A stretch of 64,000 nt of DNA. Source: Scytonema sp. UIC 10036 (GTDB taxonomy: Bacteria; Cyanobacteriota; Cyanobacteriia; Cyanobacteriales; Nostocaceae). A model generated the notes under the pieces. It made no database searches, was not told the origin of the DNA, and was given only the letters and a program-made list of their open reading frames with translations. Position 1 is the first letter of the stretch; every line of letters begins with the position of its first letter. This document shows positions 18,041 through 26,721 of this stretch, in pieces. The DNA lies in NCBI RefSeq assembly GCF_009725235.1, contig NZ_WJFC01000017.1:44386-108385 (forward strand), in the 5' to 3' direction. A program made the position numbers and the translations under genes.

Positions 18041-19597
18041 ATGACAACTACATACCATCACAATGCTGCTTTTGATTATATTGTGATTGGTGCCGGTTCA
18101 GCAGGCTGCGTTGTTGCCAACCGTCTTACAGAAGACCCTAATACTAAAGTATTGCTGCTCGAAGCGGGTAGTCCTGATACCAAGCCAGAACTTCAAGTTC
18201 CCTCAGTGTGGCCTACTACACTCTTAGGCTCGGAAGTGGACTGGGCATACTTAACTGAAGAGGAACCTTACTTAAATAACCGCAAAATTTTATCTTCACG
18301 CGGTAAAGTCTTGGGCGGCAGCAGTTCGATTAATGGCATGATTTATATACGAGGCAATGAACGTGACTACAATAGCTGGCAAGCATTAGGTAATATTGGT
18401 TGGAGTTATCAGGATGTCTTGCCTTACTTCAAGAAATCGGAAAACCAGCAGCGAGGAGCATCGTTATTTCACGGGGTTGATGGACCACTTAGCATCACAG
18501 ATCCACTCTCTCCTGCAAAAGTGTCGCAACGCTTTGTGGAAGCCGCGATCGCACAGGGCTATGAGCAAAATCCCGACTTTAATGGCGTACAGCAGGAAGG
18601 TGCAGGACTTTACCAAGTGACCGTGAAAGATGGCAAGCGCCAAAGTACAGCAGTGGCATTTCTACGTCCGATTAAAGATCGCCCCAACTTGACTATTCAA
18701 ACAGGAGCATTGGTGACTCGTTTACTCTTTGAAGGAAAGCGCACGGTAGGGGTAGTGTATTTTCAAAACGGAACGGAGTATCAAGTTAGGGTCAACTCCG
18801 AAGTGATTTTGAGCGCTGGCACCTTCGATTCTCCTAAACTGCTCATGCTTTCTGGAATTGGACCAGCTGAACATCTGCGGGCAGTAGGCATTCCTGTAGT
18901 TTTTGATTTGCCCGGTGTCGGCCTGAATCTTCAAGATCACCCACTTGCTGTTATTGCCTACCAGTCTACTCAGGACGTGCCCCTTGCGCCAAGTAGTAAT
19001 GGGGGAGAGGCTGGGTTATTTCTGCATACCAACAATAATTTAGATGCGGCACCTAATTTGCAATTTACAATTGTTCCGATTTTATATGTCGATCCTGCCT
19101 ATGCACGTGAAGGTCCGGCATTCACCCTTTCCTTTTACATCACCCGTCCCGAAAGTCGTGGTAGTGTAAGACTACGTTCCTCCTCCCCCTTCGACCCACC
19201 GTTGATTTGGGTCAACTATCTTCAGAAAGAATCTGACATGCAACTGATGGTTGAAGGACTTAAAATTTTGCGTCAAATTGTGTACTCCGATGCGTTTAAT
19301 GAGTTTCGGGGTGAGGAAATTGCTCCAGGGAGTTCCGTGCATAGCGACAAAGCAATCGAAGATTATATTCGGCAAACGTGCGGTACAGCATGGCATCCTG
19401 TTGGGACGTGCAAAATGGGTATCGATCAAATGGCGGTTGTCGATCCTCAACTCAAGGTACGGGGGATTGAAGGGTTACGAGTTGTTGATGCATCGATTAT
19501 GCCAACTACGATCGCAGGAAACACAAATGCATCGGCAATTATGATTGGAGAAAAGGCTGCCGATTTGATAAAAGTTGGAACAAAATTGCCTCAATGA
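18041..19597 (+). CDS. GMC-family FAD oxidoreductase (choline/alcohol dehydrogenase-like)
   Basis: 518 residues. FAD-binding dinucleotide fold YIVIGAGSAGCVVANRL near residue 14; ADP-contact LLLEAG; GMC signature SSRGKVLGGSSSINGMIYIRG; second signature SAGTFDSPKLLMLSGIGP; catalytic His in WHPVGTCKMG and Asn in GNTNASAIMIGEKAA. Oxidises an alcohol, coupled to FAD reduction; the substrate cannot be predicted. Ribosome site AAAGGAGAAATT before ATG 18041. The last codons run into a duplicated hydrolase fragment that begins at about 19593, so the final residues (KLPQ) are from the junction. Confidence 0.93.
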   Translation: MTTTYHHNAAFDYIVIGAGSAGCVVANRLTEDPNTKVLLLEAGSPDTKPELQVPSVWPTTLLGSEVDWAYLTEEEPYLNNRKILSSRGKVLGGSSSINGMIYIRGNERDYNSWQALGNIGWSYQDVLPYFKKSENQQRGASLFHGVDGPLSITDPLSPAKVSQRFVEAAIAQGYEQNPDFNGVQQEGAGLYQVTVKDGKRQSTAVAFLRPIKDRPNLTIQTGALVTRLLFEGKRTVGVVYFQNGTEYQVRVNSEVILSAGTFDSPKLLMLSGIGPAEHLRAVGIPVVFDLPGVGLNLQDHPLAVIAYQSTQDVPLAPSSNGGEAGLFLHTNNNLDAAPNLQFTIVPILYVDPAYAREGPAFTLSFYITRPESRGSVRLRSSSPFDPPLIWVNYLQKESDMQLMVEGLKILRQIVYSDAFNEFRGEEIAPGSSVHSDKAIEDYIRQTCGTAWHPVGTCKMGIDQMAVVDPQLKVRGIEGLRVVDASIMPTTIAGNTNASAIMIGEKAADLIKVGTKLPQ

Positions 19598-20012
19598 TGG
19601 TGAAAGCCTCAGAGATAGTATTCCGCCGCGTTGTCAAGCGTTATTTGACTCCCTAGCTAGAGAATCGGACGATCGTACGATGGTGATGCCGTTTGAGATG
19701 TGGCGAGAAGTGCTTCTCAATGATGCTGACCTCGAACTAGCTCGATCCAGTTACGCACGATTATCACCTGAACCGTATCAACCGTGGCTTGACAAGTTGG
19801 ACTTGAAGCAGTTTTACTCGCTGCGCATCCCCAAAAGCTACCTCTACTGTACAGAAGATAATGTCCTTCCTCAAGGCGATTGGGGTTGGCATCCCAGAAT
19901 GTCTAGCCGCTTGGGACTATTTCGGTTCGTGCAAATGTCCGGTAGTCATGAGGTGATGTTTTCCAACCCGGTCGGCTTGGCAGAAAAGATGATTGCGGCA
20001 GGGCGCGACTAG
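19593..20012 (+). pseudogene. Alpha/beta hydrolase duplicate, C-terminal 140 residues
   Basis: From LNDGESL to the stop this is about 85-90 percent identical by eye to residues 109-248 of the intact hydrolase at 15374, including acid (CTEDNVLP) and His (GSHEVMFSNP) segments. The nucleophile half is missing; it begins inside the 3' end of the GMC gene. Confidence 0.85.
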
Positions 20013-20234
20013 CTGATGGTTGAGATGAACAACAGACAATCGCTTATCCCCGAAACAAGGGCGCTAACCGATCGGAATTTGACCAATTATCGTAACAAAT
20101 ATCAAGCAGCGTCATGAAGCAGTGGTTATGGTGTTTTGCAGATGAACAGGGAAAAGACCATTGATAGCGATTTTGATTTCATCTAGATTTCTTTCTCATT
20201 TCTTCAACATGTTCTCCTCATGTAGGTGATTTTC

Positions 20235-21173
20235 ATGCCTGTTTCTAATCAAAGTACTTCCATTGACATCGTTTGGCCCAGTTTGCCCTTAGCAGCTTGG
20301 CAAGATACCTATGCAACTCTCCATCTATGGACGCAAGTCATCGGTAAAATCCGGTTGGCACTGGCACCTAAACTCAATCACTGGTGGCAATCTACTTTTT
20401 ATGTCACACCGCGTGGACTAACAACTGCTTCAATCCCTTGCGGAACTCGTAACTTTCAAATTAGCTTTGATTTTCTCGACCATCAACTACAAATCGATAC
20501 TAGCGACGGCATTGTTAAAAGAATTGCACTGTCTCCTCGCTCTGTGGCAGATTTTTACCAAATGGTGCTAACTACATTGAGCAACATCGGCATCGAAGTC
20601 CGAATCTGGACGATGCCGCAAGAAGTGTCAGAACCAATCCCGTTTGATCGGGACTATCAACACACAGCTTACGATCCGGAATATGCACAACGATTTTGGC
20701 GAATTCTTGTGCAAGTCGATCGGGTCATGACCTTATTCCGTTCTCAGTTTATTGGTAAATCCAGCCCTGTACATTTCTTTTGGGGCAGCTTTGACTTGGC
20801 TGTGACTCGTTTTTCTGGTCGTCGTGCGCCAGAACACCCAGGGGGAGTTCCGAATATGGCAGATTGGGTCACACGAGAAGCCTATTCACACGAAGTCAGT
20901 AGCTGTGGTTTTTGGCCAGGGGGTGGGTCAATTGTGGAGCCTGTTTTTTACGCTTACGCTTACCCTACGCCGGAAGGGTTTCGAAATTACCCAATCCAAC
21001 CCAGAGAAGCTTTTTATAGCTCAGAGATGCAAGAGTTTATCTTACCCTATGAAGCCGTGAGACAAGCTGATGATCCAGATGCAATGCTCTTTGCTTTTTT
21101 TCAAAGTACTTATGAAGCAGCAGCCAATTTAGGACATTGGGATCGAATTGCGCTGGAGTATACTCAAAGTTGA
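20235..21173 (+). CDS. DUF5996 family protein
   Basis: 312 residues from ATG 20235 (GTAGGTGATTTTC ribosome site). Recognised by the N-terminal block WQDTYATLHLWTQVIGKIRL and LNHWWQSTFYVTPRGLTT, the block FDRDYQHTAYDPEYAQRFWR, and VHFFWGSFDLAVTRFSGRRA. The family is widespread in bacteria with no established function; conserved Trp/His/Arg suggest an enzyme. No signal peptide. It stands alone between the hydrolase duplicate and a SnoaL gene. Confidence 0.85.
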   Translation: MPVSNQSTSIDIVWPSLPLAAWQDTYATLHLWTQVIGKIRLALAPKLNHWWQSTFYVTPRGLTTASIPCGTRNFQISFDFLDHQLQIDTSDGIVKRIALSPRSVADFYQMVLTTLSNIGIEVRIWTMPQEVSEPIPFDRDYQHTAYDPEYAQRFWRILVQVDRVMTLFRSQFIGKSSPVHFFWGSFDLAVTRFSGRRAPEHPGGVPNMADWVTREAYSHEVSSCGFWPGGGSIVEPVFYAYAYPTPEGFRNYPIQPREAFYSSEMQEFILPYEAVRQADDPDAMLFAFFQSTYEAAANLGHWDRIALEYTQS

Positions 21174-21239
21174 GTGTTAGAACTTACTAAACTCCAAGTT
21201 AGTTAAAACAAAGACAACTTGAATAGAGGAGAAATTCAA

Positions 21240-21617
21240 ATGTCAGACAAAAATAAAGCCATCTTAGAAGAGGCAAACGCGGCGATCGCCCAAGGCAACT
21301 ATGAAGGATTCTTGTCGTTCTGCACCGACGATACGGAATGGACATTTGTCGGCGACAGAATCCTGAAAGGAAAAGCAGCCGTTCGCCAATGGATGGCAAC
21401 GGAGTATGTGGAACCGCCTTTGAATATCGTTGCGAACTTAATAGCTGAGGGGGATTTCGTCACGGCACTCGGCGATCTCACAATCAAGGACGAAGAAGGG
21501 AAAGTGGCTCATTACTCGTACTGCGACATCTGGCGGTTTCGTGGCGACAAGATGGTCGAATTAAGAGCTTTCGTAATTCCAGCCGAAGTCAAGGCTGAAA
21601 CTAGCAATGCAGCGTAA
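21240..21617 (+). CDS. SnoaL-like (NTF2-fold) protein
   Basis: 125 residues, start ATG 21240 behind AGAGGAGAAATTCAA. NTF2-like pattern: ILEEANAAIAQGNYEGFLSF, CTDDTEWTFVGDRILKGKAAVRQWM, and strands VTALGDLTIKDEEGKVAHYS and DIWRFRGDKMVELRAFVIP. Typical ketosteroid-isomerase-like stress or biosynthetic accessory protein; ligand unknown. Confidence 0.85.
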   Translation: MSDKNKAILEEANAAIAQGNYEGFLSFCTDDTEWTFVGDRILKGKAAVRQWMATEYVEPPLNIVANLIAEGDFVTALGDLTIKDEEGKVAHYSYCDIWRFRGDKMVELRAFVIPAEVKAETSNAA

Positions 21618-21646
21618 ATCATCTGCAAAAGTCAGGATGTATTCTC

Positions 21647-21870
21647 ATGAAAAACGCAACTTATGTGGAGGCTGCTCGGCGAGGTAGTCACCGCTGGTGG
21701 CAGTATCTTCTGGGGCTGGTAATCATCTAATTGTTGTTCATCGGCTGAGTCATGTCAGCCACCTAGGAATAGATTATCGCTGAGCTTTATTTACAAAGAA
21801 TAAAACAATTTACCTTGTTTACTTTCCTATATCTGGCGCTGGGAGTTTGTCTAACAGCATTCGTGATAGG
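21647..21870 (+). pseudogene. Membrane protein N-terminal remnant (CPBP-protease-like)
   Basis: MKNATYVEAARRGSHRWWQY LLGLVII then stop at 21730; further on another frame gives FTLFTFLYLALGVCLTAFVI. Together they look like the start of a CAAX-protease-like (CPBP) membrane protein broken by point changes. The following 21.9-22.2 kb has only the small ORF listed next. Confidence 0.4.
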
Positions 21871-22085
21871 TTAAGGTCATGAACAATTTGTCAATAAGCA
21901 GTAGTGCTTAAAATTGAGCCAAAAATACGGTTTGAAAACACAATTTTCGCTCTGGCGATCGCTTAAGATTTAGACCGATCATTTATTCAAGCGCTGAAAA
22001 ATCAGTACAAACGTGAATTAAATACCTCGTATTTGGTTTATTTTTCAGGATAATTACGAATTGACAAAAGTCATTTAATCTTAAT

Positions 22086-22202
22086 ATGTCACAAATGGTT
22101 ACAGGGCGAGTCAACCCAACAACCTGGGAAGTCCTGGATATGCACGAAAACCCCTATCGATCCCCGCTTCCCTGGAAACAACAGAACATTACACAACCAT
22201 AA
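22086..22202 (+). CDS. Small hypothetical ORF (38 aa)
   Basis: MSQMVTGRVNPTTWEVLDMH then ENPYRSPLPWKQQ and stop. No family recognised; may be a start fragment of a deleted gene. Listed only because it fills an otherwise empty stretch. Confidence 0.2.
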   Translation: MSQMVTGRVNPTTWEVLDMHENPYRSPLPWKQQNITQP

Positions 22203-22219
22203 GCCACAGAAAATTTCTA

Positions 22220-22453
22220 ATGAACGGAAAGATTCTTTCAACCAAAATCACAACTACAACCACAATCGCAATCACAATTCTGTTCGGCGTACTCTTACTG
22301 TTCAATTTTCCATCCCTGGCTCAAGTCAGTTCACAAGTGATTCCCAGAATCGAAGTGATCGAAAGTTCTAAAAAGATTCCACCCAGCTACCGTTTAGTCA
22401 TTAGCCGATCTCAGGATTTATCAATACTGCGTCCATTGGCGCACATATGGTAG
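22220..22453 (+). pseudogene. Exported-protein start fused out of frame to an SDR fragment
   Basis: 77 residues beginning with a signal-peptide-like segment (basic MNGKILSTK, hydrophobic TIAITILFGVLLLFNFPSLA) and about 35 mature residues. From about 22412 the DNA belongs to a short-chain dehydrogenase in another frame, so the secreted protein has lost its body. Confidence 0.5.
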
Positions 22454-22640
22454 TGCCTACTGGTGCAGTTTATTGCGCGACCAAGTATGCCGTTTGGGCA
22501 ATTTCCGAAGGACTGCGCCAGGAATCAAAAAAAAATCCGTGTGACCACTATCTCTCCTGGTGTGGTGGCAACGGAACTCGGCTCGGATATTACAGAGGAG
22601 TCAGAAACGCTTCTCGCCACATCTCAAAAGGTATAATCAT
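22412..22640 (+). pseudogene. Short-chain dehydrogenase fragment, frameshifted at an A-run
   Basis: Reads [40 protein letters not shown]: the catalytic Ser region and the Y-x-x-x-K motif (YCATK). A run of A at about 22528-22536 shifts the frame, after which [15 protein letters not shown] continues. Both ends are missing. Confidence 0.75.
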
Positions 22641-22944
22641 CATCCGATCGTTTGATTCTCTAACTAGCTCGTCGAGTAATGTTTGAAGATGCGGTGGAAC
22701 GTTATTTCTAAGGCTCTCTCCATCGTTGAGGACAAAGGCATTGAAGAAGATGAGCCGTCGAATGCGTTGCCTTTGGCCGGCGAAGCCATCGCTAATTGCT
22801 TCGGCAACTTTCATAATAATTGTGCCACCGAAACTATGTCCTAGTAGGACGATATCGGTTAAGTCTTTATCAACAATGTAATCAATGATCGATTGCGTGC
22901 ATTGAGCATGGTTGACGTTTTTATTCACGCCTTTACCATCCCAT
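22606..22944 (-). pseudogene. Alpha/beta hydrolase duplicate, middle segment (inverted)
   Basis: GKGVNKNVNHAQCTQSIIDY to [12 protein letters not shown], closely matching residues 41-153 of the hydrolase at 15374, including the nucleophile elbow LLGHSFGGT. Start and acid/His half are missing. It overlaps in content with the other fragment (19593-20012), so these are separate copies and not two halves of one gene. Confidence 0.85.
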
Positions 22945-23155
22945 AGATGGAAAAACCTTGCGTGGTTCCTACGACCGGGAAACTAAACAGAAACCTCTGA
23001 CGCTGGTGAGTGCATGGGCTTCTAGTCATCGCTTAGTACTCGGACAACTTAAAGTCAATGATAAGTCTAATGAAATCACGGCGATTCCTGAACCTAAGGT
23101 TCAGGACATTAGCCAACAACTGGCTAAGATTCAATTCCTCGACACCGAAGCTTAA
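22943..23155 (+). pseudogene. ISAs1-family transposase internal fragment
   Basis: IDGKTLRGSYDRETKQKPLT then LVSAWASSHRLVLGQLKVND and KSNEITAIP: the conserved first-Asp block of ISAs1 DDE transposases. Flanks are unrelated sequence, so this is an internal scrap. Confidence 0.85.
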
Positions 23156-23175
23156 TTGCTGAATGCTTGATTCGT

Positions 23176-24087
23176 CTATCGATTTTTGATTGTTTTCAGA
23201 AAACCAAGATAATTCGATGCTGCTTCCTGAGCGTTTTCGATCAACAGCAAATGTCCTGCTTTGGGTAATTGAATAATTTGACTCCCTGGAAGACAGCGAT
23301 GTGAGCGCTCGACATCCCGAATATCATAGATTTTGTCTTCCTGACCCCAAATTGCCAGGGTCGGAACCCGACTGTGAGGCAACTGACAAAGCACATCATC
23401 ATAAAGATTCACAATGTCCCAAGTCTGCTGATAATTTCGATTACGATTCACATAATCGTTCACTCTCTCGGTTTTGACCTCATCCGGAATCGTAGGAGGC
23501 GTCACGAAAAGCAGACTGATTTCTAGATCGAACTGCTCTTTGGTAATCGGAATAAAGGGATTGATGCCCTCAATAATCGATTTCCTGACGCTAATTGCCC
23601 AATTCGTTATGCCTAGCGGTGAACCGATAAAGGCAAGGCTGCGAACTTGGTTGGGATAAAGCTGGCTGTAAAGAGCTGCGATCGTGCCCCCCATTGAGCT
23701 ACCTGCAACATCAAGGGATTGAATCTTTAACGCAAGGGTAAACTGGTGCAGGAGGGCTGCCTGAGTCTCTAGCGCATAGTCTTTCACGGTAAATCCAGTA
23801 CTCTTGGCATAACCGGGTAGATCGGGTGCGATCGCTTGATAGCCTGCTCTAGCCAACTCGCACATCATGCCATTCCACTGCTCTTTCTCGGCAAATAATC
23901 CATGCAGCAGTAAAATCGGCTGTCCTGTCCCTGCTTGATTATAGGAAAGCGTTCCACTCTCGATTTGGGTAGAGCGAGTTGCGATGTCACAGGTTGAAGC
24001 AGGAGTTGCGCGATTCAGCCAACCAGAGCCAACAAGCACACTGACAACCAGAACGATAATAACTAACCGAAGAATGAACTTTCTCAT
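23176..24087 (-). CDS. Membrane-anchored or exported alpha/beta hydrolase
   Basis: 303 residues from ATG 24087 (a non-ATG start at 24147 would add 20 unlikely residues). N-terminal KFILRLVIIVLVVSVLVGSG is a signal anchor. Then LLLHGLFAEKEQW (oxyanion), AGSSMGGTIAALY (nucleophile Ser), AIWGQEDKIYD (acid) and KAGHLLLIENA (His). Resembles lipase/haloperoxidase-like hydrolases acting in periplasm or at the membrane. Unrelated in detail to the hydrolase at 15374. Region 24088-24320 upstream has no gene. Confidence 0.9.
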   Translation of the reverse strand: MRKFILRLVIIVLVVSVLVGSGWLNRATPASTCDIATRSTQIESGTLSYNQAGTGQPILLLHGLFAEKEQWNGMMCELARAGYQAIAPDLPGYAKSTGFTVKDYALETQAALLHQFTLALKIQSLDVAGSSMGGTIAALYSQLYPNQVRSLAFIGSPLGITNWAISVRKSIIEGINPFIPITKEQFDLEISLLFVTPPTIPDEVKTERVNDYVNRNRNYQQTWDIVNLYDDVLCQLPHSRVPTLAIWGQEDKIYDIRDVERSHRCLPGSQIIQLPKAGHLLLIENAQEAASNYLGFLKTIKNR

Positions 24088-24354
24088 GAATAGTTTTTCC
24101 AGATTATTCCAAATCCCAGGGTAAACGCATCTAAATTTTATTGACAAAAGTCGAAGCGATTTTGATTCATCTCCCCACTGTCAGTAGACCGAGATTGCTT
24201 AAAATCATCTTTGGTTGATCGTGGACTGGATTTCATAAAATTGTCCTCAGTCACTGAAAAAGAAATTACAAAAATAAAAGGCATTCACCCAGTAGATTTT
24301 TGTGCGCTATCCATCCCCACCCTGTAAGAAAGTGGGGAATTCCGCGAATATGTT

Positions 24355-24530
24355 AAAAGAAACCGTAAGCTCTTGCCGAATGATTTTAATCAGCTTGTAA
24401 ACGGCTGCACTTTTAGGACATTGATAATCCCCATACCTCACTAACACCACGGCGGCACTTAGCACACCTTGACTGCGATCTTGGGTTGAAGCTGGCACAA
24501 CTAAAGAACTAGAACTATGGTCGTCGATCG
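24355..24530 (-). pseudogene. DsbA-like gene, N-terminal fragment (paralogue of 12864)
   Basis: Reads STQDRSQGVLSAAVVLVRYG then DYQCPKSAAVYKLIKIIRQE, matching residues 16-53 of the DsbA-like protein. The start codon region is degenerate and everything after the first helix is lost. It shows the same CxxS active site. Confidence 0.8.
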
Positions 24531-24584
24531 TCTTTCTACATCTGTATCAAGCCTGGAACCTTGCGATTCACTTGCTCAATCCAC

Positions 24585-24735
24585 ATGAATTCAATATAAG
24601 CAATTGGCTTTTAGTTGTCGTCTACAATAAGTTAACATTTTTAGGCTGTAATTTGATTGAGCCGCCGCTCCTTCTTAAAATAGAAGGTAGCCTCTAACTC
24701 AAGTTAGAATCCAAGTTCTATCGAAAGTTCTATAA
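24585..24735 (-). repeat. Duplicated intergenic segment, copy C (inverted, diverged)
   Basis: Minus strand: GATTCTAACTTGAGTTAGAG ... GTAGACGACA ... CTTATATTGAATTCA, the same order as copies A and B with more substitutions. It links a regulator fragment to a DsbA-like fragment. Confidence 0.7.
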
Positions 24736-24906
24736 GCAGACAATGCCGCGTTTAACGGCAACAATCACAGCTTGGGTGCGATCGCGAAGCGCAAGCTGTA
24801 CCCAGCTTATCGCTCACATCCAATTTATTCAAAATCCGATTGACATGAGATTTGAAAGTGCCTTCACCGATACTTAAAGCAGTCGCAATATCGGCATTAC
24901 TCATCA
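24736..24906 (-). pseudogene. Response-regulator C-terminal fragment (paralogue of 6546)
   Basis: Minus strand reads MSNADIATALSIGEGTFKSH then VNRILNKLDVSDKLG, the LuxR helix-turn-helix of a NarL-type regulator very close to the one at 6546. It contains the same 28-bp insertion at the same codon (24781-24808) and the same frameshifted tail, so the insertion preceded the duplication or was copied by gene conversion. Confidence 0.85.
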
Positions 24907-25122
24907 AAAATCAGCATTTTTGACTCAAAATAAAAAATAAGTTGAGAATCGAAGCAAATAGCTTATACTATAGCTCTTAAGAAATCAGGGAGAAAGCACA
25001 AAGAGTTGGGAAGCAAGGAAAGAAACACGGGTAGCTCATACTTAGCTGTACGCAGACAATAAAGTTCTTTAGTGGTAAAGGCTGAAAACCTCATTCTGTC
25101 GCTCCCAATATTTTTTGTACAA

Positions 25123-25182
25123 AGAGAATAGTTAGTTGAACCAGAGAATAGTTAGTTAAACTAGAGAATAATTAGTTAAACT
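25123..25182. repeat. Three tandem 20-bp repeats
   Basis: Units AGAGAATAGTTAGTTGAACC, AGAGAATAGTTAGTTAAACT and AGAGAATAATTAGTTAAACT at 25123, 25143 and 25163. A 20-bp period is two helical turns, so all units face one side of the helix. It lies 3' of the Lrp gene (minus strand) and about 700 bp before tnsA. Could be transposon-end or regulator sites. Confidence 0.8.
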
Positions 25183-25244
25183 GACCTGATTATTATCTAA
25201 GCTTTGGTCACTCGGAACTGATTCTACTAACTGTGTGCTCTAGC

Positions 25245-25739
25245 CTAGTATAAATATTCGCTTGGAGCTACGGGGTTTGCTAGTTCCTGTTCAATACTGC
25301 GTCTGTTTACTGGTGCAGATAACACAACCGAGGTGGTAACAGTCCCGTGGGGCACCAACCGATCCATTAGAGTCTCCAGATGCTTGATAGAGGAGACAGC
25401 CACCTTCATAATGTAACGGACACTCCCCGTGACCCGGTAGCATTCGAGCACTTCAGGAAGCTGCTTGGCTAAGGTAGTAATTTCAACGCATTCCTTTCCG
25501 ACCGAGTTGATTTGAATAAAAGCAGTTAGCGTCAAACCCAGTTTCTCCAGATTCAGTTCAGCTCGATATCTGGTGATGATGCCGGCTTCCTCCATCTTCC
25601 TTACCCGCTCTGCGACTGCGGGCGAGGAAAGTCCTACGCGTTGTCCGAGTTCCTTGAAAGAAATGCGAGCCTCCTGTTGGAGGATGGACAAGATTTGCCA
25701 TCCAGTATCGTCAAGCAATTTCTCAAGCTCAAAAGTCAT
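25245..25739 (-). CDS. Lrp/AsnC-family transcriptional regulator
   Basis: 164 residues. N-terminal helix-turn-helix: LDDTGWQILSILQQEARISF then KELGQRVGLSSPAVAERVRK; C-terminal RAM/AsnC ligand domain with TAFIQINSVG, LECYRVTGSVRYIMKVAVSS and TTSVVLSAPV. Normal length. Likely senses an amino acid or similar small ligand. Start ATG 25739. It is divergent from tnsA with about 135 bp of AT-rich DNA between; no link with transposition is implied. Confidence 0.93.
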   Translation of the reverse strand: MTFELEKLLDDTGWQILSILQQEARISFKELGQRVGLSSPAVAERVRKMEEAGIITRYRAELNLEKLGLTLTAFIQINSVGKECVEITTLAKQLPEVLECYRVTGSVRYIMKVAVSSIKHLETLMDRLVPHGTVTTSVVLSAPVNRRSIEQELANPVAPSEYLY

Positions 25740-25875
25740 ATGCTTAATTTATTAAGGTAAGTAGCCAAAAACTGTTTTTTAATTTAAGTATGAATTAAAA
25801 ACACTTTATTTTATCTATTTATTAAGCAATTCAAGTTCAATAATATAAAGTGATACTCATGCGTGGTCCAACTGT

Positions 25876-26721
25876 ATGGCTAAACGCAACAGGGTCTCAA
25901 AAGGTGCTGACGTAGATAAAAGAATTAAAGAAGGTCGTGGTCAAGGTACTGGCTTTGACTACAAGCCTTGGCTGTTGGTTCAAAACGTACCCTCTCGGGG
26001 ATTGGTGACGCGAATTAAGGGCTGGAAGACCACAAGGGTTCATCACTTGCTGAGCAACCTTGAACTTAACTATTTTTACGTACTCGAATGGTCGCCGAAG
26101 GTTTGTGACATCCGAGAGCAGTATCCACTACTGCCCTTGTCGGAAACTATAGCTATTGCCCAACAGTGCGGCATTCGTCACCCACTAGACCCAAAAACTC
26201 AGCAACCCGTTGTGATGACAACAGATTTCCTGATTACTATGCACCAACCTATTGGAGTAAAGGACTTGGCTCGCACAATTAAGTTAGCAAAAGATTTGCT
26301 GTCGGAGCGAACTTTAGAAAAGTTAGAAATTGAACGCCGTTACTGGCTTAAAAGAGATATCGACTGGGGGATTGTCACCGAACACGAAATTCCAGAAACA
26401 CTGGCGAAAAATGTTGAGTGGCTACATCCTTTCCAAAAGACAACAGATCTCTCGCCCCTAACAGAGCCAGAGATTAATCGAATTGCTACCACATTAAATC
26501 TGAGGATTACCATTGATAGTAAGGCACTGGCTGATATGACTGCCGAGTGCGATGACCAATTGGGTCTTTTTCCTGGTACTAGTTTGTCAGTTTCTCGGCA
26601 TCTAATAGCTAATCGACAGTGGCAGGTTGACATGAACAAACCCATCCAACCCAGTCAGCAATTAGTGCTTTTAGCTACTCCAATCACGGAGGTTTCCAGG
26701 ATACTAGGGGGTGCTGAATGA
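25876..26721 (+). CDS. tnsA: TnsA-like transposon endonuclease
   Basis: 281 residues. TnsA makes the 5' cuts at Tn7-like ends. Catalytic triad candidates: Glu in HHLLSNLELNYFYVLEW, Asp in VVMTTDFLITM and Lys in LARTIKLAKDLL, in the order and spacing of the restriction-enzyme-like core. The C-terminal half carries the winged-helix-like region with SERTLEKLEIERRYWL. Overlaps tnsB by four bases (ATGA), indicating translational coupling. No TnsC gene follows in the window. Confidence 0.88.
   Translation: MAKRNRVSKGADVDKRIKEGRGQGTGFDYKPWLLVQNVPSRGLVTRIKGWKTTRVHHLLSNLELNYFYVLEWSPKVCDIREQYPLLPLSETIAIAQQCGIRHPLDPKTQQPVVMTTDFLITMHQPIGVKDLARTIKLAKDLLSERTLEKLEIERRYWLKRDIDWGIVTEHEIPETLAKNVEWLHPFQKTTDLSPLTEPEINRIATTLNLRITIDSKALADMTAECDDQLGLFPGTSLSVSRHLIANRQWQVDMNKPIQPSQQLVLLATPITEVSRILGGAE

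Noticed and set aside
19593..22944. The two hydrolase fragments as halves of a single gene split by inversion
   Set aside because: They overlap by about 45 residues of the same region with different sequence, so they are independent copies.
25123..25182. Tandem 20-bp units considered as a CRISPR array
   Set aside because: Units are directly adjacent with no spacers and no cas genes nearby.
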